Positions 44,454 to 45,069 of a DNA stretch of 45,069 nt are shown here, in pieces. Within the stretch, counting starts at the first letter, position 1. Every line of letters begins with the position of its first letter. The position numbers and the translations under genes were made by a program. The notes under the pieces were generated by a model. That model searched no databases and was not told the origin of the DNA. It saw nothing but the letters and a program-made list of their open reading frames with translations. Source of the DNA: Candidatus Kuenenia stuttgartensis (GTDB taxonomy: Bacteria; Planctomycetota; Planctomycetia; Planctomycetales; Planctomycetaceae); contig CAMAVB010000033.1 of NCBI GenBank assembly GCA_945861465.1, positions 1-45,069 on the forward strand, read 5' to 3'.

Positions 44454-45069
44454 ATGTTGCTTCAGATTCACAATGTTTCAAAAACGTACGCGGATGGTCA
44501 GTCAGGCGTCCGGGCCGTCAGCGATGTGTCGCTGCATGTCTCTGCCGGTGAGTTCATCGCAGTCCAGGGCTCCAGTGGCTGCGGCAAATCGACGCTGTTG
44601 TTGATCGCGGGAGCCTTGCTGAAACCAGATTCCGGACAAGTGCTCGTGGACGGACATGACCCGTACGCATTGAACGCCGATGCGCGAGCGGAATTTCGTG
44701 CGCGGACAATTGGTTTTGTTTTTCAGCAGTTCCACCTGGTTCCCTACCTCAGTGTACTCGACAACGTGCTGGCACCAGCACTGGCGTTGGACTCTTCTGC
44801 GGTCGAAATGCGTGAACGGGGGCGGCAGCTGATTGAACGATTCGGCCTGTCGGATCGAATTCAGCATGTGCCGGCGAAACTGAGCACAGGGGAACGCCAG
44901 CGAGCCGCGATGGCCCGGGCATTGCTGAATCAACCGAAACTCATTCTCGCGGATGAACCCACAGGAAATCTCGACCACCAGAATGCCGACGCCCTGCTGG
45001 GATATCTTGCTGAATTTGCGGCGGGCGGCGGGGCAGTCCTGATGGTGACTCACGATGACCGCGCAGTGA
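44454..45069 (+). CDS. ABC transporter ATP-binding protein (LolD/MacB type), cut by window end
   Basis: The first 205 codons are visible; the frame is open at the window end. ATG at 44454 is followed by LQIHNVSKTYADGQSGVRAV, typical of the LolD/MacB/FtsE class. Motifs: Walker A GSSGCGKSTL (about residues 42-51), Q-loop FVFQQFHLVPYLSV, signature LSTGERQRAAMARALL (with Thr where the first Gly is common), Walker B LILADEPTGNLD and H-loop VTHDD. It would power lipoprotein release, macrolide or peptide export with an FtsX-like permease expected just downstream. Confidence 0.9.
   Translation, partial: MLLQIHNVSKTYADGQSGVRAVSDVSLHVSAGEFIAVQGSSGCGKSTLLLIAGALLKPDSGQVLVDGHDPYALNADARAEFRARTIGFVFQQFHLVPYLSVLDNVLAPALALDSSAVEMRERGRQLIERFGLSDRIQHVPAKLSTGERQRAAMARALLNQPKLILADEPTGNLDHQNADALLGYLAEFAAGGGAVLMVTHDDRAV

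Overview
The window looks like the chromosome of a planctomycete (class Planctomycetia). The best evidence is the cytochrome-type PSCyt1/DUF1549/DUF1553 protein at 30572-33313 with two DUF1501 Tat-type proteins behind it, a gene set typical of that phylum. The many dispersed hairpin repeats and the weak or missing Shine-Dalgarno sites before many genes also fit. No rRNA, tRNA, CRISPR array, phage or complete insertion sequence was seen. All names come from motif reading by eye; no database search was run.

Layout. 1-681 is the tail of a DUF2079-like membrane protein. 1115-5539 (-) is a very long secretin-like protein with five N-terminal repeats and Gly/Gln-rich loops. 6061-10501 holds a gamma-glutamylcyclotransferase-like protein, a PfpI/DJ-1 protein, a class IV aminotransferase, an S41 C-terminal processing protease and a two-helix membrane protein. 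10623-12810 (-) is an ABC-2 exporter pair. 13046-14944 is the most unusual segment: a zinc deaminase domain fused to a RecG-C/GHKL-type ATPase domain, a tightly coupled upstream small ORF, and three palindromic cores spaced exactly 61 bp apart just behind the gene. 15084-18724 (-) is prs-mutS, joined by a TGATG overlap.

18943-22524 (+) carries an aspartate kinase with four ACT domains, proB and a QueD/PTPS-like protein. 22507-23256 is a decayed area with a RelE-type toxin remnant that has an in-frame stop, and a 134-bp MITE. 23338-25443 (-) is a prolyl oligopeptidase. 25847-30418 (+) has an exported protein and a glycolate oxidase pair in which GlcD and GlcE are fused and GlcF follows with an ATGA overlap. 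30572-37002 (+) is the planctomycete cytochrome/DUF1501 block, with a DUF433-DUF5615 toxin-antitoxin pair inside it. 37307-39413 (+) is fabF-plsC (lipid synthesis). 39629-42793 (-) has a GlgX-like debranching enzyme and an MtfA-like metallopeptidase. 43184-44071 is an exported EEP-family phosphatase/nuclease. The window ends inside a LolD/MacB-type ABC ATPase.

Most genes are ordinary metabolism and envelope functions. The unusual content lies in the deaminase-ATPase locus and in several families of short dispersed inverted repeats: a 134-bp MITE (2 copies, about 98.5% identical), a 90-bp element (2 copies, about 94%), and hairpins beginning GTAGGGTG (3 copies). Several of these sit directly in front of start codons.
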